This document shows positions 31,575 through 43,700 of a DNA stretch of 64,000 nt, in pieces. Position 1 is the first letter of the stretch, and each line of letters opens with the position of its first letter. The position numbers and the translations under genes are program-made. The DNA lies in NCBI RefSeq assembly GCF_000165395.2, contig NC_010575.1:481001-545000 (forward strand), given 5' to 3'. The notes beneath the pieces are model-generated. The model saw only the letters and a list, made by a program, of their open reading frames with translations, had not been told where the DNA came from and ran no database searches. This DNA is from Babesia bovis T2Bo. Lineage: Eukaryota; Apicomplexa; Aconoidasida; Piroplasmida; Babesiidae.

Positions 31575-32528
31575 TGCATAGTAAAAGAGGGGAAAACAGT
31601 GCCTTGAATTATTGTCTACGGGTTACAATGGGTAAACATAGGCTGTAAAAACGGTATAGGAGTTCAGTCATCAGCATGGCATAGAGCAAACAATACTCAG
31701 GTGGATAGTGTGCCCTCAATTCTCCTGAGAGATCAAAAATGAAAGTGACATATCCAATATAGTCCGTGCTTTGGTGTTACCACTCATTACTTGGATATAT
31801 CTAGACCTATCAGTGACGCCACATCATGTTGTGTAACTATGTACAGCACCTGGAAAATACATGTCTAATTATGTTTTGTAGTAAGACGTAATATGATACA
31901 GGTTACTCCTATCCAGTTAATGCCTGTCTTCTTCGATATACAGCTGTCTTACAGTTTTGCGATAGTGTTAAACGAGTTCAAAGTCACTGTGTAGTAGAAG
32001 CGTCCCTATTTCCCGTTAATATATATCCAGTGTGTGTAGGACTTCCATTCCATGATGTAACGAAAACATTGCCCTTTGGGTCTATAAGAAAGTAATGTAA
32101 CCCTGCCCAAAGTAGTCAATTGCCCATTTTACAATGTGGATTCACTTTGGTAAAAATGTGTTGACCATTACCATAAGTGTGGTCATTGTCAGTACCTCAT
32201 CACTCGGGCGTTATCTCAGGTCACATCACACCATTAGTAGCATATACAAGGATTCCTACTACACAATTGTATTACTCTGTTTATATCTATTTAACAGTCA
32301 TTCGTAACATGTGCAATATGTAGACCTCAATATTTGGGATTCATATAACAGCGCTATAGTAGTGGTATGCATCAGACTGTGAAGTAATAGATTGTATGCA
32401 TTCCATAGATAACATTGTTAATATCAACTTTGGAGTATATAAAGACAGGGTTTAGTGGCGACTGCTGTTATGGTAATGCAGGACGTTGAGAAAGCAATAC
32501 TATATAACACTGCTTATTGGTAGCTGCA
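31575..32528. other. Intergenic, MYND gene to mS23
   Basis: 954 nt of AT-rich sequence between divergent genes. No ORF, tRNA or strong hairpin was recognised. Confidence 0.4.
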
Positions 32529-33558
32529 ATGGGTAAAGGCGCTGTTCATGTAAGTGGTACAACGCATTTGTTAGATTGTACAGATTACGGGCTCCAACTT
32601 TGCAATCCGACGCCGCTTGCGATGGGATATTCTGGACCGTATGCGTAAACTGGTGCAAAGCGGGACTTGCGAACGCCCTAGATGGCTGGAATGGGTAATC
32701 TAGGACGTTAGTGACTCATAACAAACAGGTTGAACGTGCTCCGCCACTGGAAACCAGGAATATGTTACATACCGATAGGGCAGTACGTAATCCGTACCTG
32801 CCGCTAATAGACACTTTGCTAAGGAAGTACCCACACCTACGGTTTGAAGGGTGCTATAATCCAGCCAATCAGTGGCAAAAGGGTAGGATAATTGATAAGG
32901 TCGCCATTATATTACAGGATTGGATAACTACACTGCGGATCATCCCGTAATGCAATTTGTTGGTAACCAGTTGCATTTGATGAATCGGGGAATGTCCCAA
33001 AAGGAGGCTTTCGAGAAGGTTTGTCTAGTGTATTCACAAGAATCATCCTATGCAGACTGAACGTATGTTTTACAAGCGTCGCATGGAGTCTGAAGCCGAT
33101 ATCAAGGTTGCTATGGCACTGGGTGTTGACGAACACGCAGCGCCCAAATATACCACTGGTTACGCTTATGTACATGTAAGTGCTAGGTTATACGCTACCA
33201 ATGTCCCAGGCTAAAATCGCACAAGAACGTGGCATGTTCCTGACTCACGTCCGGGATGAGTTGCGGTGAGTTAGTTTTCACTCCCTTGGAGAATAACTAC
33301 AGGCGTATGAAGAAAATAGCAATGCAGAAGAATCAGAAAAGGATTGACGGCAGCACGAAGAAGGATTCACAACATGGAATGAGTGACGGCATGATAAGGC
33401 CAGTGGCTGGTAATGGAACTGTTTCAGCAACAGCTCACGAAAATCGAGTCGAAGATACATTAGAGTCTACCTGCCAACAAGTGTCAGTACCAGCCACGGA
33501 GCATAGGAACAAGACAACACGGGGGGGGAAAGCACGAAGTAAACACCGAAAAAACTGA
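32529..33558 (+). CDS. MRPS23: Mitochondrial ribosomal protein mS23-like
   Basis: Seven exons: 32529-32549, 32584-32694, 32729-32882, 32918-33018, 33056-33175, 33210-33265 and 33303-33558. Six introns of 34, 34, 35, 37, 34 and 37 nt, all in phase, give 272 residues. Features are an arginine-rich start (GSNFAIRRRLRWDILDRMRKL), then RPRWLEWVERAPPLE, RNPYLPLIDTLLRKYPHLRFE and MSQKEAFEK, which I associate with the mS23 family of the mitoribosomal small subunit. The last ~70 residues are a lysine-rich, low-complexity tail. The family call is moderate, whereas the gene model is strong. No single exon is long enough to stand out. Confidence 0.65.
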
Positions 33559-33955
33559 AGATCAAATGTGACCTATCTCAAAGTATCCTTTAAAAGGCAC
33601 CAACTCCACGCTCCTTGAATATAGATACTATTACACCTTGCCACGCGGGAACCTAAATCGTGCTCCTTGGAAGGTTACAGGGTAGATAACATAGTGTTAA
33701 CAGCATAATCGCTACAACGCTGGATCGCGGTATACCAAGGCATAGATATCTCGTTATACAGATAGACATATACAAACGGAATGCAATCATACAGATTTGC
33801 AACTTTAGATGTACACATTAGGTATAAATGCCATAAGAATTGAATTTATTAAGCCTCCCAACTGCGTATGTTGGTGAAGCATGCCTGGGGAGACCCGCTA
33901 ACGACGCGTCAACAGACAGACATTAACAATAGGTGTGTCAAATTAGTTAGTCATA
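33559..33955. other. Intergenic, mS23 to STI1
   Basis: 397 nt; presumably the mS23 3' UTR and the STI1 promoter. No feature was recognised. Confidence 0.4.
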
Positions 33956-35735
33956 ATGGCAGATCATAAGCAGCTTGGAAATGAAGCCTTTAAGGCTGGA
34001 AGGTTCCTTGATGCAGTGCAACACTTCACTGCGGCAATTCAAGCTAATCCCTCTGATGGAATCCTGTATTCTAATCGATCCGGAGCTTACGCTTCATTAC
34101 AGAGATTTCAAGAGGCACTAGACGATGCCAATCAGTGCGTATCACTGAAACCAGATTGGCCTAAAGTAGGTATATCCAGTATAAATGTAACATTTTACAG
34201 GGTTACTCAAGAAAGGGTCTTGCTTTATACAAACTAGGACGTTTACAAGAGGCTAGAACTGCATATCAAGAAGGGTTAAAGATAGATCCAGCTAATGAGC
34301 CCTTGATGTCGGGGTTACGCGAAGTTGAAAGTGCATCTGACCCTGAGTTCATGTACCTTTCAGCAGCCATGTCGCAATTGGTGGCTACTAACCCCAAGCT
34401 GCAGCAATACCAGCAACAGGACCCATCATACGTCATGAATCTGTGCAGGATGATTAGCGGTTTGAAAACAAACCCTCAAAGCCTCCAGCATGTGATGATG
34501 GACCCCAATCCAGCCATCAGGGAAGGAATCATGGCCTACATTCAGATGGCTTCGGGTATGCCTCAACCTGAGGAGACACCTGAACCTCCTCAGCCAAAAC
34601 AGCCCGAAAAGAAAGAGGAACCAAAGCCTAAGGAGGAACCCCTCTCTGAGGACCAGCAGGTATGTTCATATTTCAAAGTATCAATTCTGTAGAAAGCTAA
34701 GGAGTACAAAGAGGAAGGTAACAAGCTCTACAAGCAAAAGCGCTTCGAGGAGGCACTGGAAATGTATAAGAAAGCTATAGAACATGACCCTGATAACCTA
34801 TTGTTGGAGAACAATAAGGCCGCGGTGTACCTGGAGATGGGTGATTACGCCAAGTGCATTGCCACTTGCAATGCAGCTATCGACCGCCGATATGAAGTCA
34901 AGGCTGATTTCTTAGTAATTTCAAAGATCTATAATCGTCTGGGATCGTGCTACACAAAGATGGAGGACTATGACGCCGCGCTGGCCGCTTATCAGAAATC
35001 ACTCCTTGAGGACAACAACAGGAACACGCGCTGCGCTATGAACGAGGTTGAGCGTCTGAAGGAAAAGAAAGAGCGTGAAGCATACATCGACCCTCAGAAA
35101 GCAGAGGAACACCGCGAAAAGGGAAATGCATTCTTCAAGAAATTCCAATTCCCTGAGGCCAAGAAGGAGTATGATGAGGCTATTCGCCGCAACCCATCAG
35201 ACATCAAGCTGTACACCAACAGGGCAGCCGCACTTACCAAGCTGGGCGAGTACCCGAGTGCATTGGCAGACTGTAACAAGGCTGTTGAAATGGACCCTAC
35301 TTTTGTGAAGGCATGGGCTAGGAAGGGAAACCTTCACGTACTGCTGAAGGAGTATAGCAAGGCCTTGGAAGCCTATGACAAGGGTTTGGCATTGGATCCC
35401 AATAATCAAGAATGCATCACCGGGAAGTACGACGTAAGTTAGTATTTACCATAGTGACATTCTATAGTGCATGGCCAAGATTCAAGCCATGTCGCAGTCT
35501 GGAACAGTCGATGAGGAACAGTACCGCCAGGCTATGGCTGACCCCGAGGTCCAACAGATGCTGGGTGACCCACAGTTCCAGATAATACTCAAGCGTCTGT
35601 CGGAGAACCCAGCAGCAATGAATGAGTACCTCAGCGATCCTAAGATAGCAAAAGGTATACAGAAACTAATGGCTTGCGGTAAGTTATACTGTAACAAAAG
35701 TATAATCGTATCCAGGTATACTGCGTACAGCTTGA
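33956..35735 (+). CDS. STI1: Hsp70-Hsp90 organising protein STI1/Hop
   Basis: Five exons (33956-34165, 34201-34659, 34693-35433, 35468-35678, 35716-35735; introns 35, 33, 34 and 37 nt) give 546 residues. Three TPR arrays are visible: NEAFKAGRFLDAVQHFTAAI at the start, KEYKEEGNKLYKQKRFEEAL-type repeats near 225-340, and HREKGNAFFKKFQFPEAKKEYDEAI near 360-480. Two DP/STI1 domains carry the MSQLVATNPKLQQY... DPSYV and DPEVQQMLGDPQFQIILKRLSENP blocks. The protein bridges Hsp70 and Hsp90. The last exon holds only 20 bases and supplies the family-typical end KLMACGILRTA; without that splice the frame reads on into nonsense. Confidence 0.96.
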
Positions 35736-36310
35736 ACATCGAAAATATTTTAATGTCATATGCGAAAGTTAGGTGTAACTCATGGCATTTGCATAACAAG
35801 TCACTTTAGTCTATTATTCTTTGAACGCCAACCAAAGACAACTCTAGATTAGTCTACTAGTGCGGATTTCCATCTATCTGACTTCCAACACAATGCTACG
35901 TGACGTATTGTTGAATACTAAGTGTTCCAAATAAGCATACCGTTTGACAAGCTTTTAAATACTGACTCAATGCGGAAATTAGTCAGTAACAATAAGAAAT
36001 AATGCATAACTATTGGAGTAAACTAGACCGATACCCAATGGATGTGATAAGCATTGGAATACAACTTGCTGAAAGCCATAGAATTGATAGAGACTTATCC
36101 AATAATAAGACAAGACAGCATAAGGAAGTATATATAAACATTTCAATTTGGTACCACGATGGTGTGAAAGGGTATGTAACAACGTGCGGGACGTCGTCAA
36201 GACAACGCTCGAAGACCGTCAGAAGATCCAAAATACAGCTGAAAATACGTTAAAACAGCCCCCATTAATGCCTAGTTATATGTGTATAATTTGTGTCAAT
36301 ATCGGCAATA
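35736..36310. other. Intergenic, STI1 to SRP RNA
   Basis: About 575 nt. Overlapping short frames occur on both strands near 36000-36250, none with recognisable content. Confidence 0.35.
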
Positions 36311-36592
36311 AAACGCTGGGAGGTCCGCGGCGAAGGACCTGACGATGGTGGAATGCGCGCACTGTGAGCCGCGATCTGCTGTGTAGCAGAAGCTGAAGCT
36401 TTTCTCTGCTCTGTTGCCAGCCTCAAGCGGTCCGCCGCATTCAACGGCTCGGAAGCCACCCCTACGGGAAGCCACCAGAGTCGACTCCCGCCCACACCAG
36501 ACGGCCACACGGTGATCACGCCTCAACATGACAGTTCGACGAGTTCCCACCAGCACCCCCCCGAAGGGTTACAGCGAAAGCCGGGTAACCTA
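36311..36592 (-). ncRNA. Signal recognition particle RNA (7SL/SRP RNA)
   Basis: A GC-rich island in AT-rich surroundings, read on the minus strand. Near the 5' end is the Alu-domain signature GCTGTAACCC followed by a TTC loop and GGG. In the middle, at 36399-36427, the S-domain helix 8 core reads GAGGCTGGCAACAGAGCAG: a GCAA (GNRA) tetraloop closed by CTG/CAG, flanked by AGG and AGCAG, then AAAA. This is the conserved SRP54/SRP19-binding element and aligns position by position with the human AGGTCGGAAACGGAGCAG element. The 3' end runs into TTTT (36310-36313 complement), a pol III terminator. Length of about 280 nt fits. Ends are estimates. The RNA is the scaffold of the particle that brings secretory ribosomes to the ER. 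Confidence 0.78.
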
Positions 36593-36838
36593 CCACTAGC
36601 AATATTTACCCGGTGTTGGAGTAAATGACGATTGTTTGCATACCCCATACAAATAAGACATACACACCGTTGTGTCATTCTTAGTTATACATCGACCTTC
36701 CATATAAAACATATCCATTTTTTAACATATATTATTATTGAATACATCTTTATAAACGTTAATTGTAAAGTTGTTATTGACTAGGGATGTTATACGGCTA
36801 CACTGTATCTGGAAAACATATAACATCACAATCTTGAG
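36593..36838. other. SRP RNA upstream region
   Basis: On the minus strand, an 8-bp inverted repeat ccgggtaa/ttacccgg (36608-36615 and 36583-36590) sits at the 5' end of the SRP RNA. It may be part of the RNA's first stem or of its promoter. The rest is AT-rich with no feature seen. Confidence 0.3.
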
Positions 36839-37027
36839 ATGCTAGCACGCCAGTACCATTATTGGCTCAATAGAGTATATACCAGATGTTTTTTTGCATG
36901 GAAGGCCAGGAGATTCGGACGTTACAAGATAAACAACAGATCAATTGGTGCCATCTGGATAAAGGTTATAACTAGAATAATACTACTTCCAGGCATAGGA
37001 TACTATATTTTCCACGTAAAACCCTAG
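36839..37027 (+). CDS. Possible small basic membrane protein
   Basis: A 62-codon ORF. The N-terminal half is strongly basic and aromatic (MLARQYHYWLNRVYTRCFFAWKARRFGRYK) and the C-terminal half is hydrophobic (SIGAIWIKVITRIILLPGIGYYIF). That layout fits a small mitochondrial inner-membrane subunit. No family is recognised and the ORF is short enough to arise by chance in this AT-rich gap, so this is a candidate only. It converges on the secreted-protein gene. Confidence 0.3.
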   Translation: MLARQYHYWLNRVYTRCFFAWKARRFGRYKINNRSIGAIWIKVITRIILLPGIGYYIFHVKP

Positions 37028-37079
37028 AATATGGCGATATATTAAACGGGAGTTTCCCACGCTGATCAAAGTAGCTGCA

Positions 37080-37575
37080 TTATATCTTGATGAACTCGTT
37101 GGCAGAGTTCTTAGGGTCGCAATTGGCCTGAAAACTAAATAAAGATAGGTCCTCTTGGTTACGGCAGCGTGCATACGGCTGCTGCTTCTCGCGATAGAGC
37201 TTGATGTCGTACTCGTTGCATACACAAGCCCAGGGATAGTCGTCGTTATCGGGGTACATGAAATTGTAATAAGCCCCAAGGTTACCTCCGTCGTAATTTA
37301 CCTCGTTAGTACCACTGTCGACATCAGTGAAAACCCTCTTGAAGGCGTGCGATATCGCATTACCCTGTGCGGCGATGTTCATCACTGAAACAAGATTTTA
37401 TATTACATCAAAAAAACTTACCACCACCAACAGCGCTTAAAATCCCAGTTGGCTGCGCAGCGGCGTTGAGGATTCCTGTCAACACACCTTTGGCACCCGA
37501 GCTGGTGACCCTCGGTACCAGGGCCACGAGGCAGCCGGCAATAGCCAAGAATGATGAAAACGTTTTAAACTGCAT
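37080..37575 (-). CDS. Small secreted protein, unknown
   Basis: Exons 37422-37575 and 37080-37384 with a 37-nt intron (gtaagt...ttcag) give 152 residues. The first ~24 residues form a clear signal peptide (MQFKTFSSFLAIAGCLVALV) with a probable cleavage near VTSSG. The mature protein has a glycine/alanine-rich start, then a tyrosine/asparagine/aspartate-rich middle (NYDGGNLGAYYNFMYPDNDDYP) and four cysteines (CVC, C, C) near the end. There is no second membrane helix and no GPI-like tail. I recognise no family. Small secreted piroplasm proteins of this kind are often exported or stored in apical organelles. It lies 138 nt downstream of the MDN1 stop on the same strand. Confidence 0.6.
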
Positions 37576-37713
37576 TTTACGACTGAACCATGATATTCTA
37601 GGCGATATATTCTCTGGAGGCGAGTGCACCCAGTAGCATCCAAACGACGCCCGCGTCCCTCAACCATTGTTCGATAACGCGAACCATTGCCTATATACAC
37701 ATTGTCACCCTGT

Positions 37714-40700
37714 CTACATGACCCACCTTAGTAAGTCGCTAAGAATAGTTGGTAAGCGATCGAGATTCTGTATAACTGCGTAGTAAGGAAAGGGGAAGTT
37801 AGACAAAAAGGTCTCAACACATAGTTTCCCGTCTATAGAATATAGCATAAAAATCATTGCAACTTACCTATCTCGCGCACCTGCTTCATCTGAAGTATGG
37901 ATTTGTTGTTGGAAGTCGTACTGTCCAAAATAACGAGAAGCGGTACCACCTGGCTGCTGATAGCTGCCTGGATCCAGGGTCGCGCCTTATCCTTGTTAAA
38001 CTTGCCATCGGATATGATGACCAATATCTTTTTGTGCTCGGTCTGGCCGTCCAGGTATCTCAGAACGTACTTGAATAGTTCTGGTAAGCCCGTTTCGTGG
38101 GAATGATGAGATTCCTCGTCGAAAGTCATGCCCGAAATAACACGAGATGGGTCCTCACCGCGACCCATATCTAGCAACAACTCCGGCACGTTTCCTCCAA
38201 ACTTGCAAACTGATAACTCTCCCACTTCTAGTAACGACATAGCCTATGGACCATTAGAAAAGTTGTGAAGGCCATGGTGCCAGTAATAATAGAATACATA
38301 CCTGATAGATACACGCAAAAGATTTGAGAGCTAGTACCCCGGCATTGGAAACTGACATGCTTCGACTATTGTCAATGGCGAGTACTACACGGTAGTTGCG
38401 CTTGCTGGGCTTGGACCGACGTAACCAAATCTTATCACGCTGGTAATTGGACGCAATAAATGCCATCAGCTTCTTAATAGATATGCGCTTTCCTGTTTTG
38501 TAATCGCCCTGGAGACTTGACCTTAATGTAGGTTCCAGGATCATCCTAGGTAAAGTGACATTTAGAAACTGGAGGCTTACCGCATCTGCTCGCATAAACT
38601 CGTTGAAACTGCCATGGACTCCTCACAAAACTTCCGCCATATTGCTGAAGCATTGGACTGGTCGTTGACAGTTCGGCTATCGCCACTGTGAGACACAAAA
38701 TCTTGAGGACATGACATATCTCTCATGACATCGCCAGTAAAAACGGAAGATGTGTCTTTTGTAGAGTCCACGGCGTCATTGTAATCGACTGTGTCCCTTA
38801 CACCAGCATCGGCTGCCTTGGTTGCGCTGTTACGCTCTACCGATTCAGATGATACTCCCGATTGATCCATCCGATCCATGACTTCCATGGGACCACTGGA
38901 TTCGTGAGGTTCATTAGACATGTGTACATCGTCTATATGCTGTGACATCTGGCCATCAATTGACATTGAAACGCCCTCAAGTGTACTGGAGTCATCCAGT
39001 TCATTGAGACTCGATTTCGCATGGTTGCTGTTGGCACCATGATTCTCAGAATCGAGTATATTCGTCATCTCCAGGGACGAGTTGCTAGCGCTCTCCGATG
39101 GGTTTTCCAAACGCTCAATAGTGTCCAGAAAACTCTGCATAGTACCGCCTCGAGTACGTGCAGCGTCACCCCAATACGTTCCTGACGTGGAGTTTTCCTC
39201 GTATCCAGCACCAGAGGAATCAGGTTTGTCCTCATTGTGTATGGTAGTATTGCCACGGCCTTCAATCCCATAGGGCGTTTCTTCATATTCACGCTGTTTG
39301 CGGCCTGTATAATGTGTCCAGTGTACAAGACATTATCAAGACCCTCAGATATTAAACCTTCTCGAGGACAGATATCACTATTCAAAGGCCTCTTGTGCGA
39401 TATCATCATCGGGTACATTTGTACAAAATACTTACCATCTGTCGGCTGAGCCTCGGGATGTTGTTCGTCCAGTTCAGGAGCTGGCTCTTGGATTGGTTCT
39501 CCATCAGCGCCAAACTTTTCTTCGTCGTTGCCTTCTAGATCCATATCTGTCATCTCGGTATCCACTGCCTGGTCGCCTTCCATATCGGTTCCCGGTTCAA
39601 GATCTGAGTCAAGTAGATTCTCATCAATGTCTGCGTCGTTCCCCTTGTCATCCTCGATATCGTTTGCCTGGCCAGGCTCAGGCTGATTGACCTCACTATT
39701 GTACTCGTCCCCCTGGCCGGAAGTGTCAACATCCGGTTTCTCATTCTCTGGCATGGTATCGAAATCACCTTCCATAGAGACGCCCTCAATGTCAAACTTA
39801 TCATCTGCGTCTTCAATAGGACCCTCATCATCAACGAGGTCAGTATCCAGCTGGGTTTTATGTAAATCATCGTAACCATCATTGTTCCCGGGGTTGTTTT
39901 CCTCCTCAATGTCACTACACTCCCTGGACGCTTGTATATCAAGTACGTCACCGTCAAACTCCATGTCTATATCCACTCCCGGGTTAGATTCACCAACCTC
40001 GCCAGTGTCTCCAGGTTGCTTTGCAAAGTTGTCAAACATCCCCTCGTCGGGATCTACATCTTCCGATACGTTCTTGGCACCCGTGCCATCCTCAAGTCCA
40101 GTGCCAGCAGACCACTGGTCATGGCCCTGCTGCTTAGGTTCCTCTGCTGGAGGTTCCACCCGGCTTATACAGCTGATAAGCTGTGCCAAATAGACGCATG
40201 CCAGTGGTAAATCGCCGTTTTTAGTGTCCAGTGGTGTATAGGCAGCACTTAAACCGTTTTCCGGAATAGCCCTGGAACAGATGGAAACAATTTGATCAGA
40301 TGCAACCGCAAAAAAGTGATGCAACGAAGATGAGTAACCAGGACTCTTCCTAACTGAACTAGCGAATGACTGCACAATATCCAACCACGCCCCTGATATA
40401 AGCAGCGTTTCCTCCTGCTTGGCAATTCTAAATTGCATATACTCAGGCGTGCCTTGCAGCCATACCCTAAATCCATGTGTTGTTACAAGCAAGCCAGGCA
40501 ATTCCTCGCATAACGCCATAGCCGTAGATCCCACTTTTCCTGACGTAAACCTTATTGAACCATTCAACAAATGCTTGGTATGACCTTGGATACAGGCCTC
40601 ATAAACGTCATCCAGTAGCGATATCAGTGAATGGTATGATGAACGATCCATGCGGTAGACGCTACCGGCAGCTACTATCATAGTCCGCATCCCCGACATT

Positions 40701-43700
40701 GCACTTGATGTATACTGCCTGGTGTCTTCAACTACATTGCTCTGTACTGCCCTCAGCATAGTAACAAGGTAGCCGTAAAGATTTACGTCGACATTGCGAC
40801 CAAAGGAGTCCAACTTGTCGCTGTCACGTGCAAATAAGGCATCCAGATCATGTATAATATGAAGAGAACGAAATATACAGTCCGTTGCCTGTTTAACTGC
40901 TTCACAGCCATGCGGCTGCATATCAATGCCAAAGTCAAGCCAGTCTAGCCAGTCGCTGTGGTTATGACCCACCGACGGTGAGTAACCTTGAGCGTGCATC
41001 ATACGACCCAATTCACCAGTTATACGAGTAATCTGGATACGAGATATATCTGTTTTCCTAGAGTTGATGTACTCGATGTTCGAGGCCAATGTGGTTATAA
41101 GCCTACTAGTATCGCATACATCAGTGTCCGACTCTTCTCCGGTAATATCCATGTCATTTTCAGGATCCAACGTATCTGCCAAGAGATTGTTTCCTGCAAA
41201 GTCACCTTTAACCCATTGATCATATGAAATGGGAATGACCGTCTGCACCGGTTGTAACAAACCCTCCTGGAATCTACGCATGGCTGACGACATTTGCGAC
41301 TTCTGTTTTTGTAACAACAGGCTAATAGATACGTAATCGGTGCCACACCAGTTTATGCGCTTTACTAACTCGCCCACCTCGCTTCGTGCTTCCTTAGCTA
41401 AAGCCTCGATACTGTCTCCAACAGACGACGCCCATAGCTCCAGAAACCCTAGCGTATTTCGCAATGCACGTCCCATTGCAATTTCAACTTCTATGGTAGA
41501 ATCTTTAAACAATAGTGTAGCGGCACGTATCATGTCCAATATGGGATGGAAGTGCGCTACTGGAGCTGACAGTGTAAACTTCGTGAGTTCATGTACACTC
41601 GTAGATACCCTCTGTGAAATCGGTACATTCGACTCGTGCATGCCACTGCACATCTCAATCAGAGGGATCAGGTATCCATAAGCATCCTCACGGAAATGCT
41701 CTAGGCGCTCATCAATCATAGAGTACCAACCATGCAGCTCACGCTTGCGTAGGTCTAGCACCAATTGTTCTAATTCAGAAGTTATATCACGTAGGGAGAT
41801 CATACTGTGTGATATGGAATTCCATTTGTGTACCCGTGCAACTAAATTCTCCAAAAGCGTGACTAACAGCGCCTGAGTTACATTGTGCAACTTAAGCTTG
41901 GACATGGAATTGAGGAACGATCGAACGTCAAGCAATTGCTGTTGCGATTCAAATTCATTTAACAACGAAGATACACGGTTTCCAAGCTGATCCATTAACT
42001 CACACGCACGCAAACATGAATCAATATCCACCGATCTGTAAAACGATGACGTGGTATTTTTGTATCCAAAGTGCTCCTCAGAAGCGCCCATCATATGAGC
42101 CAAAATGTAAGTGGTATAATCAACCCCTGAAATAGCAGAAGTGTCAAGACCACAGGCCAGACCGAGGCAGAGCGCTGCATTCACTTGCCTTGTATTTTGG
42201 GTGTAATTCAACTGGTCAATATCAACGGCACCTGCTGATGCGGATATCATGGTCCTCGTCAGCACTTTGCAACACGCTGTTATGCGCCGCAAGTCGCGAT
42301 TCTGCTCAGGTTCATCCACAGTTACGTCGTCATAGACATCTAGACTTTCAAACTCCTCAATGGAGCCACAGTCACGCACTATAGCACGAACTATCTCCTG
42401 CTGGGATGGGAATAAGTCACATACGCCATCACCTTTTTGCTGAGCCATGGCAATACATGACTGTAGTAAAGACATGCGCATAGCCTGGCCGTCTGAACGT
42501 TCAGCCTTCAAGCGAGAGTAGATACCAGCCAGCATAAGCATGGAATACTTCAGGGGTTCTAGGTATACTGGTACCAAAAGGTCGCCTCGAACTGAATCGA
42601 TTAAACACTTTACGTAGCAATAAATGTCATAGCACCCCTTGGAATCATAAATTAACGCGCTGAGTGAGATTAGATCACCCTTGCTAACACGCTTCAAGCA
42701 GTTTAGCGGGAATTGGGAGCACATGTTTGATACCCGGTTCATCTGTTCTGTCTTCCTGATCATAGAGTGGCTCTTTCCAGGTCCCAGCGCAAATGATAAA
42801 CACCCTAGACCTATTAAAATGGGTATCAGCATCTCAGGAATAACGATGTAGTCCCTGATAATGTACCTCCTAAAGTTCTGTATGCAATCGATATCGCAAC
42901 CTAATGTAAAATCCTGTGATACCCTAAGGTCACCCTGGACAGCAGAATTAAGGTCTGAGCGCATTTTCAGCATCAGGGAAACAGTATCAATATCCCCAAT
43001 GGGTGCGGAATAAGACCGGTCACCGTGGAAATATCGCAGAGAAGGCTTTGGATATTTATCAAGTTGTATACCACCGAGCTCATCACGGATATATTGATGT
43101 CCATTGTAGCAATCGCCATCAGAAAGAGTGTCCAATGTTGTAAATGTGTCCAAACGAGTTTGTAGATTTTCCTGCAATTGTTGCATGTGTTTGTACTCTA
43201 GCTGTTCCCTGAGTTCGGATATCACTACCTGGCTGTTAGTCAGTGACGACATTAGGAGCAGACCAGCTATACGCCACAAATGTGGTATCCATCTAAGGCG
43301 TCCTTGATCATCGCAATAACAGAGTTCCCGCAAATGATGCATTAAAAGCGTTGATAATGATTTAATAGTGGCTTCAGAAGTAAAGTCAGTGGCATCTAAA
43401 ACACAGTTAATGCCCAAATCAATGGAAAACATAGTGACCAAATCTACTTCAATTGGCTCTTCACGTATTATTGCAGAATACAGAGACTTTGTAAAATCTT
43501 CTAAAACCACTTGATCTATGTTCAAGGAGCGGGATACAATAGATGAAACAAATAGAATAACCATAAACAAAGGACTCCATTGCGGTGCTGGAGTGCAATC
43601 ATATAACATCCGACGCAAGCAATCAATACGCTTAATGTTTAGATCCAACGAAGTCATGCCATTGTCAACTGATATGGTATCCCAGAAATGCATTAAACTG

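Noticed and set aside
36265..36556. Two overlapping minus-strand ORFs of 84 and 86 codons
   Set aside because: They lie on the SRP RNA strand and arise from its GC-rich structured sequence.
39065..39303. Read-through end of the long midasin frame as the true C-terminus
   Set aside because: Splicing at 39435/39304 restores the conserved MIDAS domain and the family-typical end; the read-through residues have no conservation.
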